Source of the DNA: Deltaproteobacteria bacterium UBA2385
GTDB lineage: Bacteria > Myxococcota_A > UBA796 > UBA2385
DNA length: 9,502 nt
Reading direction: 5' to 3'
NCBI GenBank assembly: GCA_002343455.1
Contig: DDSR01000265.1
Coordinates: 1 to 9,502, forward strand
Under the pieces are notes generated by a model. It was not told the DNA's origin and searched no databases. It saw only the letters and a program-made list of their open reading frames with translations. The translations under genes were made by a program, and so were the position numbers. Positions 1 to 7,119 of the stretch are shown in pieces. Each line of letters starts with the position of its first letter. Position 1 is the first letter of the stretch.

Positions 1-26
1 ACGCGGTGGGGGGTGGGGTGGGTTCC

Positions 27-926
27 CTACCACAGCACCCGCGGCGGGTTGAAGGAGCCGTAGCCACCCTGATCCGTGCGGGTGACCTTGGACTCCATGG
101 CCGTGGCGACTCCCCAGGCGCCGAGCCTGGCGCGGCTCCCCGCTGTAGCAGCGAGGGTAGCGTGTTGAAGCAAGCTCGCCACCGTGCAAGACGTCAGCGG
201 CGGCTCCCAGATCAGCCAGGTGAACTGCCCGTCCTTCCAGCCGCCAGTGAAGCCGGTTGTGCGCAGGTGGTCGCCAGTCCGTGTGACAGGGAAGAGTCGA
301 AGGCCGAGGAGGGCCAGCCAGTCGGCGGCGGGAACGCCGGTCTTCTTGTCCTTGGAGGGGTCCGTCGCCCGAAGCGCGTAGCCGCGGGCTCCGGATCCAT
401 CCCAGGCGAATACCGGGAGCTCCCGTGTCCAGCGCCACGGACCGGCGAGGGCTTCGACGAAGTCCTCGCGGGTCAGGCCGCGGCGGAGGTCCTCGGCCAT
501 GGTGAGAAAACGCTGCTGACCAGCAGTGAAGTGAAAGGCCGTCGGCTTGGTTGCCCCGTTGTTGTCGGTGACCAGGTCGCTTCCGAAGGCGCCGGCCAGC
601 GCCGCGCTGCGGCCACCCAGAGCCCGCATCTGGCGTAGATACTCGGACATTCGCTCGGGTGGAGGCTTCAGGTCTCGCTCAGTCTTGTTGCCCTTTCGAT
701 AACTCAACTGCAGCGCAGGTTCACCGTCCCAGGTCTGGAGATCAGCCCAGAGCTGGTCGACCAGCTCGTCAAGGCTGTCGAGGCCATGAAGGACCGGCCT
801 CCAGACGCCGCGGTTCTCCCAGCTCAGTCGCGTCGTCAGCCCTCGGTCCTCCAATGCGCAGAGGGTCCCGAGCGCAGCCAGGAAGGCCAGCGGATTGCTC
901 CCATCCAGTCCAGTCAAGCAGATCAC
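27..926 (-). CDS. Putative Cas8g-type (large subunit position) type I-G Cas protein
   Basis: A 299-residue protein, the last gene of the effector operon. It begins at a GTG inside GTGA, overlapping the cas3 stop, with a purine-rich GGGGGTG stretch upstream. The N-terminus CLTGLDGSNPLAFLAALGTL (3-22) is a glycine/hydrophobic opening like those of Cas8-type proteins. Other landmarks are ATKPTAFHFTAGQQRFLTMA (125-144) and TGFTGGWKDGQFTWLIWEP (224-242). There are no transmembrane segments or nuclease motifs. Position, and the lack of any other large subunit, suggest it fills the Cas8g role: PAM recognition and Cas3 docking. It is much shorter than Csx17, which from memory is roughly 650-750 residues, so it may be a short Cas8g variant, a Csb3-like protein, or an accessory Cas3-extension protein. 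The family assignment is inference. The protein seems to end naturally (NPPRVLW then TAG at 27), not at a break. Confidence 0.72.
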   Translation of the reverse strand: MICLTGLDGSNPLAFLAALGTLCALEDRGLTTRLSWENRGVWRPVLHGLDSLDELVDQLWADLQTWDGEPALQLSYRKGNKTERDLKPPPERMSEYLRQMRALGGRSAALAGAFGSDLVTDNNGATKPTAFHFTAGQQRFLTMAEDLRRGLTREDFVEALAGPWRWTRELPVFAWDGSGARGYALRATDPSKDKKTGVPAADWLALLGLRLFPVTRTGDHLRTTGFTGGWKDGQFTWLIWEPPLTSCTVASLLQHATLAATAGSRARLGAWGVATAMESKVTRTDQGGYGSFNPPRVLW

Positions 927-3757
927 TTCGCACCCCCTTGGCTCTCAAGCTCACTGCGACGATGATCTGCGAGACGCAGGATCGTCTCCAACCAGGCCAA
1001 ACCCCACCAGCCGTACCGCCGAGAGAGGAGCCAGAAGCGGTCAGGAACTCCGCCGTCCAAACGGGTCTGCCCGTGCTGGGTGTTGGAGCGAAGCTCGATC
1101 CCGCTGACGGACCGCTTGACCTCGATCTGTTCCGGTTCGACCACGGGCGGCGGAAGAGGGCGGCACCAACCGTGGTGAGAGGCCACCAGGTGCAGCACGA
1201 GGTCCATCAGGTCCTCTCGACCGTCGAGGAACCTATCGGCGAGGGCTTGCCGGTTGTCGAGTGCCATTGCCAGGCTGAGCAGCTCGTGGCGGGTGCCCTT
1301 GGGGTAGCCGGAGGTCCGTTGCGCGAGCAGGCGCCGCCGATGCTCTCCCGGCCCGATGGCCGACTTGGCGAGAAGCCGACCTTCGTCGATGGCGAGCGCG
1401 CACTCGATCTCATCTCCGCCGTGAAGCATCCGCTGAAACCGAGGGTCCGCCTTGCCCAGGTCGTGAAGCTCTCCAGCGAGTCGCAAGGCACGCACAAAGG
1501 CATCGTCCAGGCCGCAGAGCTGCGCCATATGCCCCGCGAGCGCGCCGACTCCTTGGAGGTGGCTGTCCAGCAGGACCGTCCGGGCGAGGAAGGAGGCGCT
1601 CTCGTCGGAGGTGGAGACGGCCGGTCGAGCCTTGGCGGTGGCATGGGTGATCACCCACCAGGACTGCACCCGCCTCCAGCGGACGGCGCCCCAGTGGGAC
1701 AGTATTTCGGTCACCCAGGGGTCCCGCGGAAGCGCCTCGACCGCCGCGTGGAGGGAATCTGCGATGTCCTGGGACGTCGGGCCACCCTCGTCCCCGATCG
1801 CTGCAGTGGGCGCCGAGATGTTCTCGGGCAGCAGGAGCGGATGAAGCCGAAGGACCGCAATCCTTCGCTGGGCCCACTGGGTCCGAGAGCCGAGGTCAGG
1901 AACCGGCTCTGAGGCCAGGGGATCCCAGGCGCCCTCAGCGATTCCACCGTAGCTGCACGGAACGACCAGGGTGTCCCCCGGCCGAATCTGGTCCGCCGAG
2001 CGAATGACCTGGCTGTCGTCGCCGCGCCAGGCGACGGCCGGCCGAAGTCCCGGTTCGAGCCGCTGATCCTCGACAGTCAGGCCCACGTCCGCCGGGGAGT
2101 CTGTCTCGGTTCGCGCGAGCCAGGCGCGGACGGCCCAGAGCGGCAGGGAGAGCGCCTCCATCGAACCCGGAGGGCAGGACTCCACGGCCTCCAGGGCCGC
2201 GTCGTCGCCGCGCGACTCCTCGTCCAGCAACCCATCCAGCTCGGCCCGCCAGACCACCTGGACTTCAGGTGCACCGCGGTCGGGGCCGTGCAGCCAGAAG
2301 GCGGGATCCGGATCCGCTTGGGGTGTGGGGCGCGTCTGGCACCAAAGGTCGAGGTGAACGGGCATCAGCACCGGCGCGCGGGGGCGAGGGGCGAGGAGAG
2401 AGCCGTCGTCCGTCGGCGCCTGGAGCTCCTCGATGCCGAAGCCAGGCCGTTCCTGAGTGCGCATCCACGCCCACGTCGCAGCCATGGCGTCGCGGTAGAT
2501 GGGGTCGCTGTGGCCTGCTTGGAGCGCATTGCTGCCGATGATCACCACGCCTCGCGCCGGCGTTTCCGCGGCGGTGAGCTCTCCCAGGCGGTCCACCCGA
2601 CCGAAACGCTGGCGCAGCGCGTCCAGGCTGGCGCACTCTGCCACGAGTCCGTCCAGATCGAAGTCCGCGCCGGCCTCGATGCACTGTGTAGCGACCACGA
2701 TCAGCGGGGGGCTGGCGGGGTCTCGGACCCTGCCCGAGCGAAGCCGATCTGCCCAGGTGTCGAGCAGCTGGTCGCGGTCGAAGGGTCGGGTCCTGCCAGT
2801 CAGCAGGATCGTCTCAACCCCCTTCTGCTTCAAGTTGCGCCAGGCGTGCCGGGCCGTGTCCACGCGGTTGACGACAACGCCGATGGTGCGGTGTGTCTCA
2901 TCGACCAGCGCCAGCGCCTGCTGGACAGCCTCATTCGCGATAAGAAGGCGTGCGGCTGCGCCCTTGCCTCGGACCTGCACCTCCACCAAGGTACAGGGCT
3001 TTGTCGCCTGAAGTCGTCTTGCGAGCACCGCATGCTGTCGATCCAGCTCATCGAGCTGAAAGGGCCTGGACTGGGTCGGGCCCACGGTCGCCGACATCTG
3101 TACTACCTGCCAGCGCTCGGGCTGCGACGGGTCCCTGCCACGGTAGTTTTCCGTGATGTCTTGCAGAGTCTGTCGGAAGGGTTCCGAGAGATGAACCTCG
3201 TCCAGGAAGAGGAGGGTGTCCTGGCCGAGCAGGCCAGCGTGGATCGGACGCGCGCCTTCGCTGCTGCCGTAGCCGCGAAACAGCAGCCGGGATCCCACCT
3301 GGTCGACGGTTGAGGCGAACACCAGCGGCTGCGTAGGCGTCCGGGCCCAGTCGTCGTCGCGGGCGATGCCCCCGCGGAGCTGCACCGCGATCAGGGGCTC
3401 CTGGCCGGGGAGCCCCATGGCGCGGAGCCGGTCCGCCACCTTGCTGCGCACCTCGCCGCCGGCCGCCAGACGTTCACAGAGCTGGCTGGCCCGCTGGTAT
3501 GCCTGGTCCACGACTACCCGGCGATCGACGACCAACCCGATTCGTCGCGGGAAGCTGCGACCTTGGTCCAGGGCCAGCAGGAAGACCGCGATGTCCAGCA
3601 CGGCGGTCTTGCCCACGCCCGTCGGGAGGTCGAGCACCTGCGGAAAGCGCCTCTCTTGCCAGGCCTGTCGGGCGAGCCGAGACTGCCAGGGGAAGGGGAG
3701 GGTGTCCCACGATTCGAGGAAGAAGGCCTCGAAGTCGTCGATGTGCAGCGCAGTCAT
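923..3757 (-). CDS. cas3: Cas3 helicase-nuclease with C-terminal HD domain (type I-G order)
   Basis: A 944-residue Cas3 with the superfamily 2 helicase first and the HD nuclease last, reverse of the usual Cas3 order and typical of I-G. Helicase motifs: Walker A LPTGVGKT (44-51, Lys50), motif Ia LVVDRRVVVDQ (75-85), DEVH box (186-189), SAT (222-224), VATQCIEAGADFD (355-367) and QRFGRVDR (383-390). HD nuclease residues: His733 (LLDSHLQG), His765/Asp766 (GELHDLGKAD), His824 (GTRHELLS), His861/His862 (VASHHGW) and Asp931 near the end (RLADHR), so all expected metal ligands seem present. It unwinds and degrades the non-target strand after Cascade binds; in I-G, Cas3 associates stably with the effector through Cas8g. 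The start ATG overlaps the csb2 stop (ATGA) and its stop overlaps the next gene's GTG (GTGA), implying coupled translation. The region of about 400-720 is a linker/accessory part with no motif I can name. Confidence 0.96.
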   Translation of the reverse strand: MTALHIDDFEAFFLESWDTLPFPWQSRLARQAWQERRFPQVLDLPTGVGKTAVLDIAVFLLALDQGRSFPRRIGLVVDRRVVVDQAYQRASQLCERLAAGGEVRSKVADRLRAMGLPGQEPLIAVQLRGGIARDDDWARTPTQPLVFASTVDQVGSRLLFRGYGSSEGARPIHAGLLGQDTLLFLDEVHLSEPFRQTLQDITENYRGRDPSQPERWQVVQMSATVGPTQSRPFQLDELDRQHAVLARRLQATKPCTLVEVQVRGKGAAARLLIANEAVQQALALVDETHRTIGVVVNRVDTARHAWRNLKQKGVETILLTGRTRPFDRDQLLDTWADRLRSGRVRDPASPPLIVVATQCIEAGADFDLDGLVAECASLDALRQRFGRVDRLGELTAAETPARGVVIIGSNALQAGHSDPIYRDAMAATWAWMRTQERPGFGIEELQAPTDDGSLLAPRPRAPVLMPVHLDLWCQTRPTPQADPDPAFWLHGPDRGAPEVQVVWRAELDGLLDEESRGDDAALEAVESCPPGSMEALSLPLWAVRAWLARTETDSPADVGLTVEDQRLEPGLRPAVAWRGDDSQVIRSADQIRPGDTLVVPCSYGGIAEGAWDPLASEPVPDLGSRTQWAQRRIAVLRLHPLLLPENISAPTAAIGDEGGPTSQDIADSLHAAVEALPRDPWVTEILSHWGAVRWRRVQSWWVITHATAKARPAVSTSDESASFLARTVLLDSHLQGVGALAGHMAQLCGLDDAFVRALRLAGELHDLGKADPRFQRMLHGGDEIECALAIDEGRLLAKSAIGPGEHRRRLLAQRTSGYPKGTRHELLSLAMALDNRQALADRFLDGREDLMDLVLHLVASHHGWCRPLPPPVVEPEQIEVKRSVSGIELRSNTQHGQTRLDGGVPDRFWLLSRRYGWWGLAWLETILRLADHRRSELESQGGAK

Positions 3758-5382
3758 TCGTCATTCCCATCCGCGAGGGGTCGAAACAGTCCAAGGCCCA
3801 GGAATCGCCCCGCCCCCAGCAGCACAGGGCCCCGGATCGGCTGAGGGAAGGAGATCGCCGCGTGCACGAGGACCCGACGAAAGCGGCCAGGTCCTCGACG
3901 GGGGGGAAAGGGGGGAAACTCCGTCGCCGGAACCGTGCCCTTGACGCGAGGGGCGAAGCCGATGGAGACCGACGAGGGTCGGGGGAGGCCGGTGCGAAGG
4001 CAGGCCCGGACGATCTCCTCGCGGGCTCGATCTTCGGCCTCGCGCGCGGCCTCGGCGCGGGCCGAGTACAGATCGCCGGGGTTGCGGTCCAATGCGACCG
4101 GGGTCACTGTGGCCCAGTCACGCGCCCTGCGTGTCCAGGTACCAGGGCGGAGCGCCTTCGCCTCGGCTTCCAGGGGTTCGTAGCTGACCTTCCACGCGCC
4201 TGCCCGGCCGAGGGTGAGCGTCATGCCCTGCTGCTGGCGGCGCCAGCGGCCCAGCGCCGCCAGGATCGCCTGCCGTTCCGCGGCAGTGGTGGTCGGCGGG
4301 AGGACCATCGCCAACCCCATCAGATGGCCGGTCGAGTGGGGGGCGCCGACGAAGGGCAGAGAGAGGAAGGCGATATGCGGCCGGCGGGAGGGGGCTCCGC
4401 TGGGGTCGTGCCCCGAGAGCAGCTCGGGGATCGGGTCCTGGCAGTGGGAGAGCAACGCACCGCGGAGCGCGGTTCCCAGGTCTACGGCGCAGACAGAGGG
4501 AAAGGCAGGTCCCTCCTCTCGGCGGAAGACGAGCCACTCGCCGCTGTGTTCGCCCACGACCGGATCGTCTTGGTGCGGGCGGGGGCGGGTGTAGGGCTGC
4601 GAGCGCGCCGGGAGGACCCGCGGTTCGACCCCCTGGTGCCGCTCAAAGGCTTCCTCCAGATCCTGAAGTTGACCCGGCCTGGCCACGCGCAGCATCAATT
4701 CTCCGACCGGGTCGGGGACCCAGTCGGCCTCGCCCGGCTGATCGGTGAGGACGACGCTGGCCAGGGAGGAGCTGTGGCCGAGACGGGCGACCCGGGCGGC
4801 GACCCGGTCGAGCGCATCGCGGTGCGCCGTGGACGGTGCCTGATCCCAGATGAAGGACACGGCCGGCTCGTCCGGGATCACGACCGGAAAGTGCCGGGGT
4901 TGCTTCACGCGATAGTCGGGCATCAGCCGCACTTCAGCACCAGCCTCGTCCTGTTGATTCGCCTGATTGGGCACCTCGGCGGCATTCCTCTTCAACCGGT
5001 CGAGCTGCTTTGCGAGGTCCTTCTCGGCTCGGGCCAGCGACCTGGCGTCGCCCTCGGCCCGAACCTGCTCGCGATGCTCCCAGAGGAGGTGCAGCTTCTC
5101 CTGATCGAGGTGCGAGCCGACCACGATGGCGTCGTTGACCGGCACGAAGTTCACCGGCACGGTGCGTCGATGCTCTTCCGACGCGGCGATCGCCGGAGCG
5201 GGCTGCCGCTCCAGCCAGCGCAGCGCATCGGCCTCATCCGGCTGCTTTCCCCCCGCCGCCCAGGCGTCGACCAGGGAGGAGAACAGCCGAGCAGGATGGG
5301 GCGGCCACTCCGCCTGTTCTCGGTCGTTGTGTTCGGCGGCAGCGTAGCGCCCCGTCAGCAGGTGAACGGTGATGCCGAACAT
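3754..5382 (-). CDS. csb2: Csb2 (GSU0054-like), Cas5-Cas6 fusion that processes crRNA
   Basis: A 542-residue protein typical of Csb2. The N-terminus has the Cas5-like start FGITVHLLTGRYAAAEH (2-18) and AEWPPHPARLFSSLVDAW (24-41). The middle has HIAFLSLPFVGAPHSTGHLM (336-355), a Csb2 landmark, and TWTRRARDWATVTPVALDR (415-433). The C-terminus ends in a glycine-rich RAMP loop, GPVLLGAGRFLGLGLFRP (518-535), as in Cas6 proteins. Known role in I-G: cleaves pre-crRNA in the repeat and stays on the 3' end of mature crRNA, while the Cas5 part caps the other end. A charged, probably helical stretch at about 92-135 separates early Cas5 segments. The start is the ATG in TAATG shared with csb1, with GGAG about 7 nt upstream. 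Its TGA overlaps the cas3 ATG (ATGA). The catalytic residue cannot be named from sequence alone. Confidence 0.93.
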   Translation of the reverse strand: MFGITVHLLTGRYAAAEHNDREQAEWPPHPARLFSSLVDAWAAGGKQPDEADALRWLERQPAPAIAASEEHRRTVPVNFVPVNDAIVVGSHLDQEKLHLLWEHREQVRAEGDARSLARAEKDLAKQLDRLKRNAAEVPNQANQQDEAGAEVRLMPDYRVKQPRHFPVVIPDEPAVSFIWDQAPSTAHRDALDRVAARVARLGHSSSLASVVLTDQPGEADWVPDPVGELMLRVARPGQLQDLEEAFERHQGVEPRVLPARSQPYTRPRPHQDDPVVGEHSGEWLVFRREEGPAFPSVCAVDLGTALRGALLSHCQDPIPELLSGHDPSGAPSRRPHIAFLSLPFVGAPHSTGHLMGLAMVLPPTTTAAERQAILAALGRWRRQQQGMTLTLGRAGAWKVSYEPLEAEAKALRPGTWTRRARDWATVTPVALDRNPGDLYSARAEAAREAEDRAREEIVRACLRTGLPRPSSVSIGFAPRVKGTVPATEFPPFPPRRGPGRFRRVLVHAAISFPQPIRGPVLLGAGRFLGLGLFRPLADGNDE

Positions 5383-6665
5383 TACTTCTCCGCCTGCTCG
5401 TCGCCCTGGCCGGTGGCCTTGACCGTGCGGCTGCGCTGGATCAGCGCCACCAGCTTGGGGGCGGGCTTCAGCGAGATCTCACCCTGCTCCCAGCCGATTC
5501 CGGCGGCCCGCGCGGCGTCGGCGGCCTGGTGAAGCAGGTCGATCGCCTGGGTACGGGAGAGGGTGAAGGGCCCCGAGATTGCTCCATCCCGATCGATCAG
5601 CTCGAAGCTGAGCGGCCCCTGGGGCACCAGGTGACAGCGGCTGCGGAAGTAGTAGCCTTCGTCCCGCGAGAGCGCGATGGCGGCCAGTCCCAGCGCTGCC
5701 AGGGCGGTGTGAGCGGCCTGCTCGACCTGGGCCCGACGCTCGCGCGAGACGGGCTGGTTGTCCCCATCGGTGGGGAAGCCCAAGCGCCGCAAGGCAGTCA
5801 GCGACAGGACGGTGGTCTGTACGGCGTAGTCCATGGTGACGCCGCCCGCGCGGTCCTCGATCGAGGGAGCAACGTTTCCGTGGTTGGCGGCGGAGGGCTT
5901 GCCGCTCTCGGACTTGGTGCGCCCGTACTTCTTGGCGGCTTTGCCTTCCATGACCGCTTCGCTCTCGTCGAGGGTCCACATCTGGCTGGCATCTTTGGCC
6001 TCGAGCAGCGTGGCAGCCTTGATCTCGATGCCTGCCGGGTCGAGCCGACTGGCCGTCTTTACGCCACGCACAGAGTTGATCCCCACCACTTCGGACACCA
6101 GCGCACGGGGGAACTTGGAGCCCATGCCGCCGCGCGGGCCGGTGGAGTCCCAGACGCCGAAGACCAGGGCCGTCGGACACCAGCGGAAGAGCGGGCCGGC
6201 GTTGTCGGGGCGGGCGCGGGTGAGCGCTTCGCCGGGGGGCGAGAAGCGGAAGGGCGTGCCGTCGAGCGATGCGTCCCGAAGCAAGGCGTCGGCGATGCGG
6301 TGTGGCGCGTCCAAGGCGGTGATGCGGTCGAGGTCCTCGAGCCCTTCGCTGGCCGAGAAGTCCACCGCGATGACCGGCAGGTCCGTGAGCTGGCCCCGGT
6401 CCCAGGCGCGCCGCAGGGCCTCTTCCATGCGGTTGGCCTGAGAAGCAACCGAGTCGAGCAGCACGCACTCCACCGTCTGACCGTCCACCCGCCGCTGTTC
6501 GACGGCGTACTTGGTGGGCTCCCGATCCCCGACCGCGTAGCTGGACGGAAAGAGCTTGTCGCCAGGGCCACCGGCCGGCTGCAGGCGCGAGACGGCGCGG
6601 ATCGCCGCAGCGTCGCGGACGGCGGAGCGCAGGGTGTCGAGCGAGAGAGGGGTCTGAGCAGACAT
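5382..6665 (-). CDS. csb1: Csb1 (Cas7 family, GSU0053-like) backbone subunit of type I-G Cascade
   Basis: A 427-residue protein recognised as Csb1, the Cas7-type RAMP of subtype I-G. Characteristic segments are YAVEQRRVDGQTVECVLLDS (53-72) followed by VASQANRMEEAL (73-84), the strand VIAVDF near 100, FGVWDSTGPRGGMGSKFPRA (169-188), then LVSEVVGINS (189-198). Cas7 subunits polymerise along the crRNA spacer; in the studied Thioalkalivibrio I-G effector seven copies form the backbone. It is the first gene of the effector operon. The ATG at 6665 has GAGGT 5 nt upstream, embedded in the palindrome ACCTCGAGGT (6671-6680). Its TAA overlaps the ATG of csb2 by one base (TAATG). The C-terminal 15 residues are charged and probably disordered. 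Assignment rests on remembered family motifs, not on a search. Confidence 0.93.
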   Translation of the reverse strand: MSAQTPLSLDTLRSAVRDAAAIRAVSRLQPAGGPGDKLFPSSYAVGDREPTKYAVEQRRVDGQTVECVLLDSVASQANRMEEALRRAWDRGQLTDLPVIAVDFSASEGLEDLDRITALDAPHRIADALLRDASLDGTPFRFSPPGEALTRARPDNAGPLFRWCPTALVFGVWDSTGPRGGMGSKFPRALVSEVVGINSVRGVKTASRLDPAGIEIKAATLLEAKDASQMWTLDESEAVMEGKAAKKYGRTKSESGKPSAANHGNVAPSIEDRAGGVTMDYAVQTTVLSLTALRRLGFPTDGDNQPVSRERRAQVEQAAHTALAALGLAAIALSRDEGYYFRSRCHLVPQGPLSFELIDRDGAISGPFTLSRTQAIDLLHQAADAARAAGIGWEQGEISLKPAPKLVALIQRSRTVKATGQGDEQAEK

Positions 6666-6670
6666 TCGGG

Positions 6671-6680
6671 ACCTCGAGGT
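6671..6680 (-). promoter_or_regulatory. csb1 ribosome binding site within a 10-bp palindrome
   Basis: ACCTCGAGGT is a perfect palindrome whose minus-strand GAGGT (6671-6675) lies 5 nt before the csb1 ATG. It decides the start at 6665. The same nonamer, CGAGGTCCC, precedes the cas4-cas1 ATG (9470-9478). Confidence 0.6.
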
Positions 6681-6700
6681 TGGGGTAGGCGCAGGGACTA

Positions 6701-6714
6701 TGCCCGAGAGGGCA
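6701..6714. repeat. Short hairpin upstream of the csb1 ribosome binding site
   Basis: TGCCC-GAGA-GGGCA is a perfect 5-bp stem with a 4-nt loop, 36-49 nt upstream of the csb1 ATG. In the csb1 message it would read UGCCC-UCUC-GGGCA and leave the ribosome binding site free. A role in the leader is only a possibility. Confidence 0.3.
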
Positions 6715-6727
6715 GGGGGAAAGGGCT

Positions 6728-6744
6728 GTTTCAGGAACTGAAAA
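6728..6744. promoter_or_regulatory. Second 6-3-6 palindrome, candidate operator or RNA hairpin
   Basis: TTTCAG-GAA-CTGAAA (6729-6743) is a perfect inverted repeat, flanked by G6728 and A6744. It has the same 6-3-6 architecture as the palindrome at 6813 but different arm sequences. It lies about 64-78 bp upstream of the csb1 start. The arms do not fit the LexA consensus CTGT-N8-ACAG. Confidence 0.35.
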
Positions 6745-6812
6745 CACTATTCTGGGAGAGGGTGGCTGCGGGCTGGACTCGGGTAGCCTATTCGGAGCGG
6801 GTGGGTTGGGTA

Positions 6813-6827
6813 GGACATAAAATGTCC
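6813..6827. promoter_or_regulatory. Perfect 6-3-6 palindrome, candidate operator
   Basis: GGACAT-AAA-ATGTCC is a perfect inverted repeat with an AT spacer, located about 148-162 bp upstream of csb1. The size and symmetry fit a binding site for a dimeric regulator. It could instead be a small RNA hairpin. No regulator gene is in the window. Confidence 0.4.
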
Positions 6828-6965
6828 GCCAGGTGGAATCCTGCGCCCAAAGCGTGGAAGAGACTGCCCGTGTCCAAGGAGGAAACGGGATCCGGTTGTC
6901 GGGAAGTCGCGTCCACTCGGATCGGTGCCCCTCATGGGGATTGCAATGAAGCCCAGCGAAGACGC

Positions 6966-6997
6966 CGGGAAGTTTCGTGCGTTGCGCACGTTTCCCG
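6966..6997. repeat. Bulged hairpin in the intergenic region
   Basis: Outer arms CGGGAA (6966-6971) and TTCCCG (6992-6997) enclose the perfect inner stem CGTGCG-TTG-CGCACG (6976-6990), with an internal bulge of four bases on one side and one on the other. Twelve base pairs in 32 nt is more than the surrounding sequence shows, but no U-run follows on either strand, so it does not look like an intrinsic terminator. Confidence 0.45.
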
Positions 6998-7026
6998 CCG
7001 ACGCGAGAAATCTTCAATGTGGCCGC

Positions 7027-7059
7027 ACCCAGGGCCATGTCATGAATCTGACCCTGGGT
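7027..7059. repeat. 8-bp inverted repeat with 17-nt loop
   Basis: ACCCAGGG (7027-7034) and CCCTGGGT (7052-7059) are exact reverse complements separated by 17 nt. No U-run follows. The function is unknown. It may be part of a structured RNA made from the minus-strand promoter at 7216. Confidence 0.4.
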
Positions 7060-7084
7060 TACCGGAGACTGGACGAGTAGAGGA

Positions 7085-7119
7085 CGCCCCCTTCCCACCG
7101 GGCAAGGTCGAGGGGGGCG
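7085..7119. repeat. 7-bp inverted repeat with 21-nt loop
   Basis: CGCCCCC (7085-7091) and GGGGGCG (7113-7119) are exact reverse complements. Given the high GC of the region the pairing could be chance. It lies within the first 130 nt of the transcript predicted from the promoter at 7216. Confidence 0.3.

Noticed and set aside
27..926. The last gene as a truncated or frameshifted Csx17.
   Set aside because: It has a coupled start, a continuous frame and a natural stop, and I see no sign of a further in-frame remainder in the 26 bp left. A short variant is the simpler reading, although the downstream sequence is not available.
3499..5532. A 677-codon plus-strand open frame, and other long plus-strand frames such as 659-1912 and 5529-7205.
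   Set aside because: They lie opposite genes with clear family motifs, have low-complexity Arg/Gly/Ala-rich translations with no recognisable domain, and are expected shadows in very GC-rich DNA.
6726..6746. A LexA-type SOS box around the palindrome.
   Set aside because: The arms are TTTCAG/CTGAAA with a 3-bp spacer and do not match CTGT-N8-ACAG.
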